From assembly GCA_039925145.1 (NCBI GenBank), contig JBDSZL010000047.1:10435-74434 (forward strand): DNA of 64,000 nt, read 5' to 3'. How positions within the stretch are numbered: position 1 is the stretch's first letter; the number at the start of each line of letters is the position of its first letter. Made by a program: the position numbers and the translations under genes. Positions 16,865 to 24,945 of the stretch are shown piece by piece. This DNA comes from JBDSZL01 sp039925145 (lineage in GTDB: Bacteria > Acidobacteriota > Vicinamibacteria > Vicinamibacterales > SCN-69-37). The notes under the pieces were generated by a model. It searched no databases. It was not told the DNA's origin and was given only the letters and a program-made list of their open reading frames with translations.

Positions 16865-17532
16865 CAGATCAGCCCCATCTCCTTCATTGAACAGTACTTC
16901 GTGTCGGCGAGAATCACGTGGTCGACGAGCTCGACCCCGATGATGGCACCGGCCTGCTTGAGCCGCATCGTGAGCGTCACGTCTTCCGTGCTCGGCGTCG
17001 GATCCCCAGACGGATGATTATGGAACGCCACGAGCATCGCCGCAGCCCCGCCGAGCGCCTCGCGAAACACCTCGCGTGGATGTGCCAGGCTGCCGTCGAT
17101 CGATCCGACGGACACGATTCGCGTCGCGAGGAGCCCGCACCGGGTGTCGAGCAGCAGGATGCCGAAGCGTTCGACCGCGTGCGACCCGAACTGCGGGAGC
17201 AGATAGTGCGCCGTATCGCGCGGTGTCAGGAAGCGCGGGCGCGCTATCGCCGGCGTCACGAGCGTTCGCCGCCCAAGCTCGACCGCCGCCCGGATACGAC
17301 TCGCGTGCACGGGCCCGACGCCTGCGACGCGTAACAGTTGATCGCGACGGATGCGAGTGAGGCCGTGAATGCCGTCCGCGGCCTCGAGAATGGCATTCGC
17401 GAGGTCCAAGGCGTCGCGTTGCTGGCTGCCGTGCCCCAGCACGAGCGCGAGCAGCTCGTTATCGCCCAGCGCAGAGACGCCATGACGGTCGAGCTTCTCG
17501 CGGGGACGGTCTGGCGGTGTGAGAGCGTGCAT
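16864..17532 (-). CDS. radC: RadC-family JAB-domain protein
   Basis: The 222-residue protein has an N-terminal helix-hairpin-helix-like region (about 1-95, with VAGVGPVHASRI) and a C-terminal JAB/MPN domain. The metal-binding JAMM signature appears as HNHPSGDPTPSTED. The start P-R-E-K-L with G-x-x-x-L-x-D-x-E-L-L-A is characteristic of RadC. Despite the name, a DNA-repair role is not well supported in the family. It is the first gene of the minus-strand run radC-larC-metG, all joined by overlapping stops and starts. A TATAAC -10-like sequence at 17571-17566 overlaps a plus-strand -10 for the divergent lipoprotein gene. Confidence 0.93.
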   Translation of the reverse strand: MHALTPPDRPREKLDRHGVSALGDNELLALVLGHGSQQRDALDLANAILEAADGIHGLTRIRRDQLLRVAGVGPVHASRIRAAVELGRRTLVTPAIARPRFLTPRDTAHYLLPQFGSHAVERFGILLLDTRCGLLATRIVSVGSIDGSLAHPREVFREALGGAAAMLVAFHNHPSGDPTPSTEDVTLTMRLKQAGAIIGVELVDHVILADTKYCSMKEMGLI

Positions 17533-17565
17533 CTGGGATCGCGTGTCTCTGCCCGAAAAGGGTGC

Positions 17566-17573
17566 GTTATACT
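17566..17573. promoter_or_regulatory. Overlapping divergent -10 boxes
   Basis: GTTATACT reads as TATACT (17568-17573) on the plus strand and as TATAAC (17571-17566) on the minus strand. It lies between radC (minus) and the DUF4398-like lipoprotein gene (plus), 9 bases before the plus ATG. No strong -35 is evident on either side. Confidence 0.35.
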
Positions 17574-17582
17574 GCCACCTGC

Positions 17583-18137
17583 ATGTGTCGTCGCCTCGCG
17601 CTCGCCGCCGTCCTGGCCGCGACAGTTGCCTGCTCCGCTCCAGACAAGGAACTCCACCAAGCCGAAGGCGCCATTGCAGCCGCCCGCGCCGCCGATGCCG
17701 CGGTGTATGCGCCAGAAGAACTGAAGGCCGCCGAGTCGGCCCTCCAGAAGTACGACGGGTCGGTCGCGCAGCGCGACTACCGACTGGCGCTGCGACTGGC
17801 GCTCGAAGCGCGCGACACGGCCTACGAGGCCGCCCGGCGCGCGGCAGATGAGCGAGCCATTGCGCGGGGCCAGGCCGAGCGCCTGATGTCGGACCTCACG
17901 TCGCTCATCGACCAGGCGGCGGAGCGGCAGACTGGTCCAGGTGCCATCAAATCCCCCGCCACCCTCACGCGGCTGCGTGCCGCGAGCAGTTCAGCCACGA
18001 CCCATCTGCAAGAAGCGCGCACACTGCTGCAGCAGCAGAACTTTCGCGCCGTCACCGCGGACCTTCAGCCGATCATCGACAGTCTCCGCGCTGAACTCGT
18101 CGACGCCGCCCCAGCCCCCGCCCGCCGCGAGCGATAG
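17583..18137 (+). CDS. DUF4398-like coiled-coil lipoprotein
   Basis: This 184-residue lipoprotein starts at the ATG at 17583 (a GTG at 17562 would add seven residues). The signal peptide MCRRLALAAVLAATVAC ends in a lipobox-like TVAC, with lipidated Cys17 followed by SAPDKE. The mature part is almost all Ala/Glu/Arg-rich helix with the repeating A-x-x-x-Y-A-P-E-E-L-x-x-A-E-x-A-L pattern typical of DUF4398 proteins, which resemble periplasmic OmpA-associated coiled coils. The function is unknown. There is no Shine-Dalgarno sequence, and a TATACT box ends nine bases before the ATG, so the mRNA may be nearly leaderless. Confidence 0.8.
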   Translation: MCRRLALAAVLAATVACSAPDKELHQAEGAIAAARAADAAVYAPEELKAAESALQKYDGSVAQRDYRLALRLALEARDTAYEAARRAADERAIARGQAERLMSDLTSLIDQAAERQTGPGAIKSPATLTRLRAASSSATTHLQEARTLLQQQNFRAVTADLQPIIDSLRAELVDAAPAPARRER

Positions 18138-18200
18138 CCTCACCGTCGCCTTCGACTGCCCTCGTGCAGTTGTTGCGATCTGCGGCCCGCCAGATGTGAA

Positions 18201-19733
18201 TTACCGCAGCCAGGATCCGAACGTGATCACGACGACCACGATGATGACGTAGCCCACGAGATCGAGGACGATGCCGTGGCGCATCATCGCGCCAATCGGG
18301 ACGTGCCCGCTGCTGTAGACGATGGCGTTGGGCGGCGTGGAGATGGGCATCATGAAGCCCATGCTGGCGCCGAGCGTCGCCCCAAGCCCTGGCTCGAGGG
18401 GCGAGACCCCGGCCGCTTTCGCGACGGCGATGGCGAGCGGCACGATGATGTTCGCGGCAGCCGTGTTCGACGTGGCCTCGGACATCACAATCGCGACGGC
18501 CGTGAAGATCAGCGTCAGCCCGACGGCGCCAGCGGCCGGAAACTCGGCCGCTACCCAGTGCCCGAATCCTGTGGACAGGCCCGTCGACTCGGCAAGCTGG
18601 CCAATGGCGAGCCCGCCGCCAAACAGCAGCACGATCCCCCAGTCAATCGAGGCGGCCTCTTCCCAGGTCAGGGTAAAACGGCGGCTGTTCCAGTGGACGG
18701 GCAGCACGAAGAGCAGCAGCGCCCCCACCATGGCGGCCACCGACTCGGGCAGCAGCGCGGTGAGATGCTGCACGGTTGGATTGGTCGCGCCGAACACCGC
18801 CTGGCACGTCCCGGGCACAATCCACAAGGCCGTCGTCAACCCGAACGCGATGACCACATTGCGCTCGCCAGCCGACATGGGACCCAGGCGCGCGAGCTCC
18901 GCCCTGACAGAAGCCACCGCCTCGGCACTGAGCTGGATGTGCCGGGCGCGCGGGTAGAGCAACACGGCGATCAGTACCGCCATCGTGATTGCGACGATCG
19001 GCACGCCGAGCATCATCCAGGAGACAAATGACACGTTGATGCCAGCGAGATCGCGGAGTAGTCCGATGCCGATGAGGTTGGGCGGGGTGCCGACGGGCGT
19101 GCCGATGCCGCCAATCGATGCCGCGAAGGCCGTCATCAGCATCATCGCGAGCGCGTATTGCTGGAAGGCCCTGTCGTACTTGCGTTCGCGACCGAGCTCT
19201 GCGAGAAGCGCCATGCCGAGCGGGAACAGCATGGCGGTGGTCGCCGTGTTACTCATCCACATCGAGACGACACACGCGACGAGCGCGTACACGATGCCGA
19301 GCCGCAGGCCGCTGTGCCCCACCCACCGTGACGCGAGTGCCGTGAACGCGAGCCGGCGTTCGAGTCCATGCACGAACATGGCCTCGGCCAGAATGAAGCT
19401 GCCGATGAAGAGGAAGATGATGGGATCGGCAAACGGCGCGAATGCGACCCGTGCGCTGGTGATTCCGAACAGCACCGCCATGACTGGGCCCATGAGCGCG
19501 GTGACCGCGAGCGGCAGGGCCTCGGTCATCCAGAACACGATCATGAGGACGATGATGGCCGCCAGCTTGTGCGCGGGTGGCGACACGTTCATGGGCAGGA
19601 GAAACACGAGCGCAAAGGCGAGAGGCCCGACGATGAGACCGGTCGTGCGACGGCGGCGGTTGAATTGCTCCTCGGCGGGCGAGAAGGCCTCGACGGCCTC
19701 GGTAACCTGATGTCCGCGTCGGGCGTGGCGCAT
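18201..19733 (-). CDS. DASS-family sodium/anion symporter (SLC13 type)
   Basis: The 510-residue protein has about 11-12 membrane segments. It carries both SNT signature motifs of the divalent anion:Na+ symporter family (SNTATTAMLFPLGMAL and SNTAAANIIVPLAIA). It also has the paired GIGTPVGTPPNLIGIGLL and MPISTPPNAIVYSSG loops that line the substrate site. The family imports C4-dicarboxylates, citrate or sulfate with sodium. Substrate choice cannot be read here. It lies 9 bases upstream of dapF's 3' end region but on the same strand, so it would be transcribed after dapF; linkage in one operon is likely by spacing. Confidence 0.9.
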   Translation of the reverse strand: MRHARRGHQVTEAVEAFSPAEEQFNRRRRTTGLIVGPLAFALVFLLPMNVSPPAHKLAAIIVLMIVFWMTEALPLAVTALMGPVMAVLFGITSARVAFAPFADPIIFLFIGSFILAEAMFVHGLERRLAFTALASRWVGHSGLRLGIVYALVACVVSMWMSNTATTAMLFPLGMALLAELGRERKYDRAFQQYALAMMLMTAFAASIGGIGTPVGTPPNLIGIGLLRDLAGINVSFVSWMMLGVPIVAITMAVLIAVLLYPRARHIQLSAEAVASVRAELARLGPMSAGERNVVIAFGLTTALWIVPGTCQAVFGATNPTVQHLTALLPESVAAMVGALLLFVLPVHWNSRRFTLTWEEAASIDWGIVLLFGGGLAIGQLAESTGLSTGFGHWVAAEFPAAGAVGLTLIFTAVAIVMSEATSNTAAANIIVPLAIAVAKAAGVSPLEPGLGATLGASMGFMMPISTPPNAIVYSSGHVPIGAMMRHGIVLDLVGYVIIVVVVITFGSWLR

Positions 19734-19742
19734 GGGAATGGC

Positions 19743-20552
19743 TTAAAAAGCGCCCCACCACTCTGCGACGCCCACAATTTCGGCCCAGCCCGTGAGCCAG
19801 ATGGTGTCGCTCGTCCACTCGACACTCTGCGTGCCCCCGGGCGACACGACTGAAACCGCGCGGCTGGCGCCGCCTTTGAACGCCGCGGCGACGGCGGCGG
19901 CACAGGCACCGGTGCCGGAGGCTTCGGTGGGCCCCACGCCCCGTTCCCAGATCAGAATGCGCACGAGGTCAGGAGCCTCGACGGTTGCCAGTTCGACGTT
20001 CGTGCCGTCAGGAAAAAAGGGATGCACGCTCAGCACGGATGCCAGTGTGTGCAGACGCTCTTCGTTCACGGCCCCGAGCACGACACACTGCGGATTGCCG
20101 ACCCGCAGTACCACGGCCTCGATCGCGTGGCCGCTGACATCCAGCGACTCGACCCGGAGGTCGGTCGGAGGTCCCATCTCGGCGCGGAAGGTGTAACGCG
20201 CGGCGTCCGCGCCCAGCAACTCCAGGCGCTTCGGCCCGGCCACTGTGCCGATGGTGAGACTGTCGCCGGCTGCGAGCGCGCGCGTGTGCGCCAACCATGC
20301 GGCGGCGCACCGGACGCCATTGCCAGAGACTTCGGCCTCGCCCCCGTCGGCGTTGAAGAGCCGCGTGTCCGCTCCGGCCTCGGTCTCGTGCAGAAACATG
20401 AGGCCGTCGGCACCGAGGCCACGGTGTCGGTCGCAGACGTGTCGCGCGAGGTCGGCGTGTCCCCCCATTGCGCCGGCGAGCGCCGGCGTCAGCAGGAAAT
20501 CATTGCCGAGGGCGTGGGCTTTCACGAGTGGCAGCGGGTCGGTGTGGCTCAT
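19743..20552 (-). CDS. dapF: Diaminopimelate epimerase
   Basis: This 269-residue enzyme converts LL- to meso-diaminopimelate for lysine and peptidoglycan synthesis. The ATG at 20552 begins SHTDPLPLVKAHALGNDF, the family's usual start; an upstream frame to 20624 is rejected. The two catalytic cysteines are Cys82 in VSGNGVRCAAAW and Cys217 in EASGTGACAAAV. HRGLGADGLMF and GNPQCVV are conserved. The presence of DapF implies a meso-DAP peptidoglycan. It starts 7 bases after the stop of the upstream methyltransferase, suggesting co-transcription. Confidence 0.94.
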   Translation of the reverse strand: MSHTDPLPLVKAHALGNDFLLTPALAGAMGGHADLARHVCDRHRGLGADGLMFLHETEAGADTRLFNADGGEAEVSGNGVRCAAAWLAHTRALAAGDSLTIGTVAGPKRLELLGADAARYTFRAEMGPPTDLRVESLDVSGHAIEAVVLRVGNPQCVVLGAVNEERLHTLASVLSVHPFFPDGTNVELATVEAPDLVRILIWERGVGPTEASGTGACAAAVAAAFKGGASRAVSVVSPGGTQSVEWTSDTIWLTGWAEIVGVAEWWGAF

Positions 20553-20559
20553 GACGCGA

Positions 20560-21324
20560 TCACTTCGAGCAGACGGCGAGCAGATGCCAGCCGAATCGAC
20601 GTACCCAGGCGCGCGGCAGCGCATTGAAGACGCCGACGAACCCGGCGTTGAAAAGCGTCCCCTTCCACCCCTTGTGCAAGCGACTCTTCACGGGGAACCG
20701 CTCCGGGATGATCTCGACGCGCGAGAAGCCGCGTACGAGTGTCTGAAATTCTCCGATCGAGTACCGACGAAGCACTGGCGCGTCTTCGTGCTCGAGCGGC
20801 ACCTTCATCACCTTCGACAGCAAGTGGAGCCACGAAATGCGGTTGTACACCTGGAAGACCGCGGTACCGCCGGGGCGAAGCACGCGCAAGCACTCCTCGA
20901 CAACGCGGCGATCGTTGGCGGCGTACTGGACGACGCCGTGCGCATAGACGAGATCGAACGAGTCGTCGAGGAACGGCAGCGTTTCGCCGTCGGCCACGGC
21001 GAGGCTTGCGGATAGTCCCGCTTGCATGACGTTCTGGCTGGTGAGCGCCACGGCCTGCGTGGAGAGGTCAATCCCCACGGTGCGGCCCCCCCCGCGCGCG
21101 AACCGGACGACTTCGACGCCAGCCCCGCAGCCGACATCGAGCACCGCCCTGCCCTTCCAGGCGTTGAAGTCGACGAGACGCAACAGGTGGTGCAGCTTCT
21201 CGAAATGGTACTGGTCCAGATCGGCAAAGAACGCTGGTGAACCGGGACGATGGCGGCTGATCTCGAGGTCGTGGATATGGGCGTCCCAATATCGACGGAC
21301 GCTCGCGCTCGAGGGACTCTGCAT
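20560..21324 (-). CDS. Class I SAM-dependent methyltransferase
   Basis: The 254-residue protein has motif I VLDVGCGAGVEVVRFARGG (about 61-79), the acidic GIDLS, the LPFLDDSFDLVYAHGVVQY motif and LRPGGTAVFQVYN, as in methyltransferase_11 enzymes. The C-terminal segment has membrane-associated Trp/Phe-rich character. Substrate is unknown; similar proteins act on lipids, quinones or sugars. A TATGAT -10-like box (21338-21333) ends 8 bases before the ATG and no Shine-Dalgarno sequence is seen, so a leaderless start is possible. It heads a likely operon with dapF and the symporter. Confidence 0.85.
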   Translation of the reverse strand: MQSPSSASVRRYWDAHIHDLEISRHRPGSPAFFADLDQYHFEKLHHLLRLVDFNAWKGRAVLDVGCGAGVEVVRFARGGGRTVGIDLSTQAVALTSQNVMQAGLSASLAVADGETLPFLDDSFDLVYAHGVVQYAANDRRVVEECLRVLRPGGTAVFQVYNRISWLHLLSKVMKVPLEHEDAPVLRRYSIGEFQTLVRGFSRVEIIPERFPVKSRLHKGWKGTLFNAGFVGVFNALPRAWVRRFGWHLLAVCSK

Positions 21325-21332
21325 CGCGCCAG

Positions 21333-21338
21333 ATCATA
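21333..21338 (-). promoter_or_regulatory. -10-like box close to a start codon
   Basis: TATGAT on the minus strand matches five of six consensus positions. It ends 8 bases before the methyltransferase ATG at 21324, so transcription would begin at or next to the start codon. No matching -35 is visible. Confidence 0.3.
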
Positions 21339-21461
21339 TACGCAGAGCCGTGGCGCCCCGTCCTCGCCGCGTGCTGAGAATGCCGGCCCGCGTGCCGTTC
21401 CCGGTGCGAGCGTCCCGCGCGGCTGTCCGAGTCGGCCTCACCTGTGGCACGATGCGAGCCG

Positions 21462-23090
21462 ATGTCACGCGACCTCAGCCGCCTCGTCGGCGTCCGACAC
21501 GACCTGCTCGTCATCGGAGGTGGCATCCACGGATTGTTTGCCGCGTACGACGCCGCGCAACGTGGGCTGTCGGTGGCGCTCGTCGAGCGTGCCGACTTCG
21601 GCAGCGGCTTGTCCTTCAATCACCAGCGGACGCTTCATGGCGGGTTGCGCGCGCTGGGGACTGGACATGTGCAGAAGGCCAGACGGCAGATTGCCGAGCG
21701 CCGGGCGTGGGCGCTCATGGCGCCGCATCTCATCCGGCCACTGCCGTTCATGGTGGGCACCTACGCGGGTGTGGCCCAATCGCGATGGCTGATAGCCGCC
21801 GGTTTCAAGGCGTATGACCTGATTGGGCGGCGACGAAATGCCGGGCTTCCGGCAGAGCTCGTTCTTCCGCTCACGAGAATGGTGTCGAAGACCGAGGCCA
21901 TCCGTCTTTTCGCCGGCACGTCCGCACGGGGACTGACAGGCGCCGGCGTCTGGCACGACTACCAGACGATTCACCCGGATCGCACCACCTGGAGCGTGGC
22001 GCTGGCAGCAGGTGCCGCGGGTGCGGTGCTGTGCAACTACACCGAGGCTATCGCGCCACTGCTCGAGGGGAACCGCGTGGCGGGCGCGCGGGTACGTGAC
22101 GCACTCACCGGCCAGACATCAGACGTCCTGGCCCGGGCCACGCTCATCTGTGCCGGCAGCGCGCTCGGCGACGTGATGGCCAACTTCGGCGCGACCGGTG
22201 CGCCGCCCCTGGTGCGGGCGATGAACCTTCTCATCGACCGGCCTGGCGGCGAGTTGGCCGTGGCCGTTCGCGGCAGGGCCGGCCGGATGCTCACGGCGGT
22301 GCCGTGGCGTGGGTTCGTGCTGGTGGGTACGCATCAGTCGCGCGATCTCGTTGACGCCTCTGATCCGGCGCCAGGCCCGGTGCAGGTCGCGGAAGCCATC
22401 TCGGAAGTCAATCAGGCCTTCCCGTCGTTTGCCGTTCGTGCTGACGATATCCGTCTGGTGCATCACGGCCTCACGCCCGCGGTGCGTCGAGCAGGCGTCG
22501 CAGATCTGATGCCCGAGTCCCACGTGACCCGCCACAATGGAGCGGGACGACCTGGCCTGCTGTCGATTGTCGGCGTGAAGTTCACGACGGCCCGACATAC
22601 AGCCGAGGCAGCCGTCGACGCGGTCTACGGCGAGCTCGGACTCACCCCGCGGCCGCCGAGCCGGACCGGTCAGGTCGCGCTGCCCTATGCCATCGCACCC
22701 GCCACTGCGGTGACGATCGCGGCGCAGCTCGCGGACAGACATCCGGCCTTGGATCCCGCGGACGCCGTCCATCTGGTCGACTGGTACGGGTCCGAGGCGC
22801 CGGCCGTCGCCCTCGTCGCCAGCGAGCGGGGGCTGTTGAACCGGTTGTCCTCGAGCTCGCCCGTGATGGCCGGAGAAATTGTGTACGCCGTCACCCACGG
22901 CCAGGCGTTGCGACTCTCGGACGCCGTGCTTCGACGCACGTTGCTGGGTTCGACAGGTCACCCGGGGCGAGAGGCCCTGACGCGGGCGGCCGACCTGATG
23001 GGATCGCTGCTGGGCTGGTCAGCTCAGCAGCAGCTGGAGGAGACAGCGGCCGTTGAACGGCGCTACCCCCTCACACGCGCCGTCCAGTGA
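21462..23090 (+). CDS. GlpD-like FAD-dependent glycerol-3-phosphate dehydrogenase
   Basis: The 542-residue protein starts at the ATG at 21462. Residues 13-30 (DLLVIGGGIHGLFAAYDA) form the FAD dinucleotide-binding site. RTLHGGLRAL, VKFTTARHTAEAAVDAV and the C-terminal DAVLRRTLLG helical domain agree with GlpD, which oxidises glycerol 3-phosphate and passes electrons to quinone at the membrane. The segment between (FVLVGTHQSRD) resembles the usual RVLFVIPWEGRTLIGTTD-like region. No glycerol kinase or facilitator is nearby. Some divergence from classical GlpD leaves room for a related FAD-dependent oxidoreductase. Confidence 0.8.
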   Translation: MSRDLSRLVGVRHDLLVIGGGIHGLFAAYDAAQRGLSVALVERADFGSGLSFNHQRTLHGGLRALGTGHVQKARRQIAERRAWALMAPHLIRPLPFMVGTYAGVAQSRWLIAAGFKAYDLIGRRRNAGLPAELVLPLTRMVSKTEAIRLFAGTSARGLTGAGVWHDYQTIHPDRTTWSVALAAGAAGAVLCNYTEAIAPLLEGNRVAGARVRDALTGQTSDVLARATLICAGSALGDVMANFGATGAPPLVRAMNLLIDRPGGELAVAVRGRAGRMLTAVPWRGFVLVGTHQSRDLVDASDPAPGPVQVAEAISEVNQAFPSFAVRADDIRLVHHGLTPAVRRAGVADLMPESHVTRHNGAGRPGLLSIVGVKFTTARHTAEAAVDAVYGELGLTPRPPSRTGQVALPYAIAPATAVTIAAQLADRHPALDPADAVHLVDWYGSEAPAVALVASERGLLNRLSSSSPVMAGEIVYAVTHGQALRLSDAVLRRTLLGSTGHPGREALTRAADLMGSLLGWSAQQQLEETAAVERRYPLTRAVQ

Positions 23091-23135
23091 GGCCAAGGGC
23101 TCCGCCGGATATTCGAGCCTGTTCGTGAACGTCTG

Positions 23136-24005
23136 CTAGTTGACGTCGAAGGCCTTGAACACCCAGGTCACCCCGCCCGTAAAGCCCCACGACGGATCGC
23201 GTTCGGTGATGCCGAGCAGCAGCGCGCCATCGAGCCGCACGGGCCCATGCGTGAACCGCGAGCCCAGCCGCATGACGCCGCGGCTCTCCGTGCCGGTGGG
23301 CGGGACGCCGGATCGCGTGTTCAGGCGCCCATTGATCTCGCCCACGACCTCGACTCCCGGACGGACCGCGCGCGCGAGCGATGCGCCAAAATCGAGGACG
23401 TCGTTCTGCCGGTCGCCGCGCACCGGATCGGGCAGAATGCCAAAGCCGAAATTGCCGACGAAGCGGATCGACTGGACGGTCTTGGCCAGAGCGAGACCGA
23501 AGTGGAAGTCCGTGGTATCGAGGCCGAGGCCGCTCTCGTTGCCCGCGTTCGGGAGCCGCGTGGAAAAGCGGATCGCCATGGCCGGCCGGGTGGCCGTTTC
23601 ACTCAGGAAGCGGACCTTTGCGCCAATGCTCAGATCTTCGAAGTCGTTGGTACTGGTCGTCGGCACCTCGAGCATGTAGGCGAGCGGGGCGCCTGGGTTG
23701 CGTGCGGTGATCGCGAGCCGATTCCTGACGCCGCCGTCGAGCTGAATCTCGGCAATCTGGCTCACGCCAAAGCTGAATCCAAACGTGCCCACGCGCCACA
23801 GGTTACCTGTCAGACCTGACGCCGGGTACACCACACCCCGGGCAAAATCGACGCCTGCCTCGAGCAGGATGTTCCCCATGGGCACGGTCTCGGGATCCTC
23901 GGTCACGAGCGGACGCGACTGCCCCGCGGCGGCACGAGGTGAGAGCGTCAGCGCGCAGGCGGCAAGCGCGATCGCGAGCACGGATGTTCTTGGAGCAAAT
24001 GTCAT
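23136..24005 (-). CDS. Predicted outer-membrane beta-barrel protein
   Basis: The 289-residue protein starts at an ATG with AGAGGA upstream and has a signal peptide (about 1-28, TSVLAIALAACALTLSPRAAAG). The mature sequence is a series of short amphipathic strands rich in Gly, Phe and Asn (FGFSFGVSQIAEIQLDGGVRNRLAI, IRFVGNFGFGILPD) and ends in VTWVFKAFDVN. This looks like the transporter/MetA-pathway-type outer-membrane family. The function is unknown. It lies 48 bases downstream of ttcA on the same strand. Confidence 0.7.
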   Translation of the reverse strand: MTFAPRTSVLAIALAACALTLSPRAAAGQSRPLVTEDPETVPMGNILLEAGVDFARGVVYPASGLTGNLWRVGTFGFSFGVSQIAEIQLDGGVRNRLAITARNPGAPLAYMLEVPTTSTNDFEDLSIGAKVRFLSETATRPAMAIRFSTRLPNAGNESGLGLDTTDFHFGLALAKTVQSIRFVGNFGFGILPDPVRGDRQNDVLDFGASLARAVRPGVEVVGEINGRLNTRSGVPPTGTESRGVMRLGSRFTHGPVRLDGALLLGITERDPSWGFTGGVTWVFKAFDVN

Positions 24006-24053
24006 GGTGAAGTCCTCTTGAGCGGGCCCAGCGAGAGCGGGTCCGCGGCGTAA

Positions 24054-24899
24054 TCAGTCGGCAGGGATGACGGTCCCATCGGGCCGCGGCGCGCGGACGG
24101 GTCCGTACGCGGCGTGCGAGTCTCCACGAGGCCTGGCCTGTGGTGGCGAGTTGAGTGTCCTGTCGAGCAGATGGCTGGGTACGACGTTGCTGAGCGCTTT
24201 CAACATCGACTGTTTGATGTCCGGGTGTTCCACTTCGAGCTCGGTGATCAGTCGTTTCATGCGCTGGCGCTTCAGGCTGAGATCGCCGCACGCCGGACAA
24301 CAGCAGCCGATCACCGGCAGCTTGACTTCCTCGGTGTAGGCCCGCGCTTCGGCCTCCGAGACGTACACCAGCGGACGGATGACCACGTGCTGTTTGTTGT
24401 CGGACACGAGCCGCGCGGGCATCGCCTTGAGCGTACCTTGAAAGAACAGGTTGAGCAGCGCGGTTTCGACGAAGTCGTCCATGTGGTGCCCGAGCGCAAT
24501 CTTGGTTGCGCCATGCGCGGCGGCCAGCCGGTACAGCACGCCACGGCGCAGGCGCGCGCACAGCGAGCACGGTGTATCCCCGTCCTCGAGCACATCGTCC
24601 ATGATGGCGCCGATGGTGGTGTGTTCGATATGGACTTCCCAGCCGCGCTCGGCACACGCGCCCGTGACGAGGTCGTGTCGGAATCCCGTGTATCCGGAAT
24701 TGACGTTGACGGCCACGATCGAGAAGTCGATGGGTGCACGCTTCTGGAGCACGTGCAGAATCTCCATGAGCGCCCAGCTATCCTTGCCGCCCGAGAGGCC
24801 GACCATGACGCGGTCGCCACTCTCGATGAGCTTGTGCTCGACGATGGCCTGTGTGACCTTCTTGGCCACGCGATTCTCGAGCGGAGTTCTGTAGCTCAC
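24054..24899 (-). CDS. ttcA: TtcA-type tRNA 2-thiocytidine synthetase
   Basis: The 281-residue protein is a PP-loop ATPase with SGGKDS (about 36-41), the CxxC pair Cys111-Cys114 in DTPCSLCARLRRG, and GHHMDDFVETALLN. These match TtcA, which thiolates cytidine 32 of tRNA using an iron-sulfur cluster. The third cluster ligand lies in the stretch PVIGCCCPACG (Cys199-201 and Cys204), which contains more cysteines than usual. The start is GTG at 24899. The final 35 residues are a Pro/Arg-rich tail of no evident fold. A related PP-loop subgroup cannot be fully excluded. Confidence 0.86.
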   Translation of the reverse strand: MSYRTPLENRVAKKVTQAIVEHKLIESGDRVMVGLSGGKDSWALMEILHVLQKRAPIDFSIVAVNVNSGYTGFRHDLVTGACAERGWEVHIEHTTIGAIMDDVLEDGDTPCSLCARLRRGVLYRLAAAHGATKIALGHHMDDFVETALLNLFFQGTLKAMPARLVSDNKQHVVIRPLVYVSEAEARAYTEEVKLPVIGCCCPACGDLSLKRQRMKRLITELEVEHPDIKQSMLKALSNVVPSHLLDRTLNSPPQARPRGDSHAAYGPVRAPRPDGTVIPAD

Positions 24900-24945
24900 A
24901 CCATGCCTCGCGAACCAGAATACCCGAAGCGTGTGCCCTGCCGGC

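Noticed and set aside
21445..21460. A sigma-54-like TGGCAC-N5-GAGC before the GlpD-like gene
   Set aside because: The -12 half does not match TTGC and the site lies only a few bases from the ATG, too close to be a promoter.
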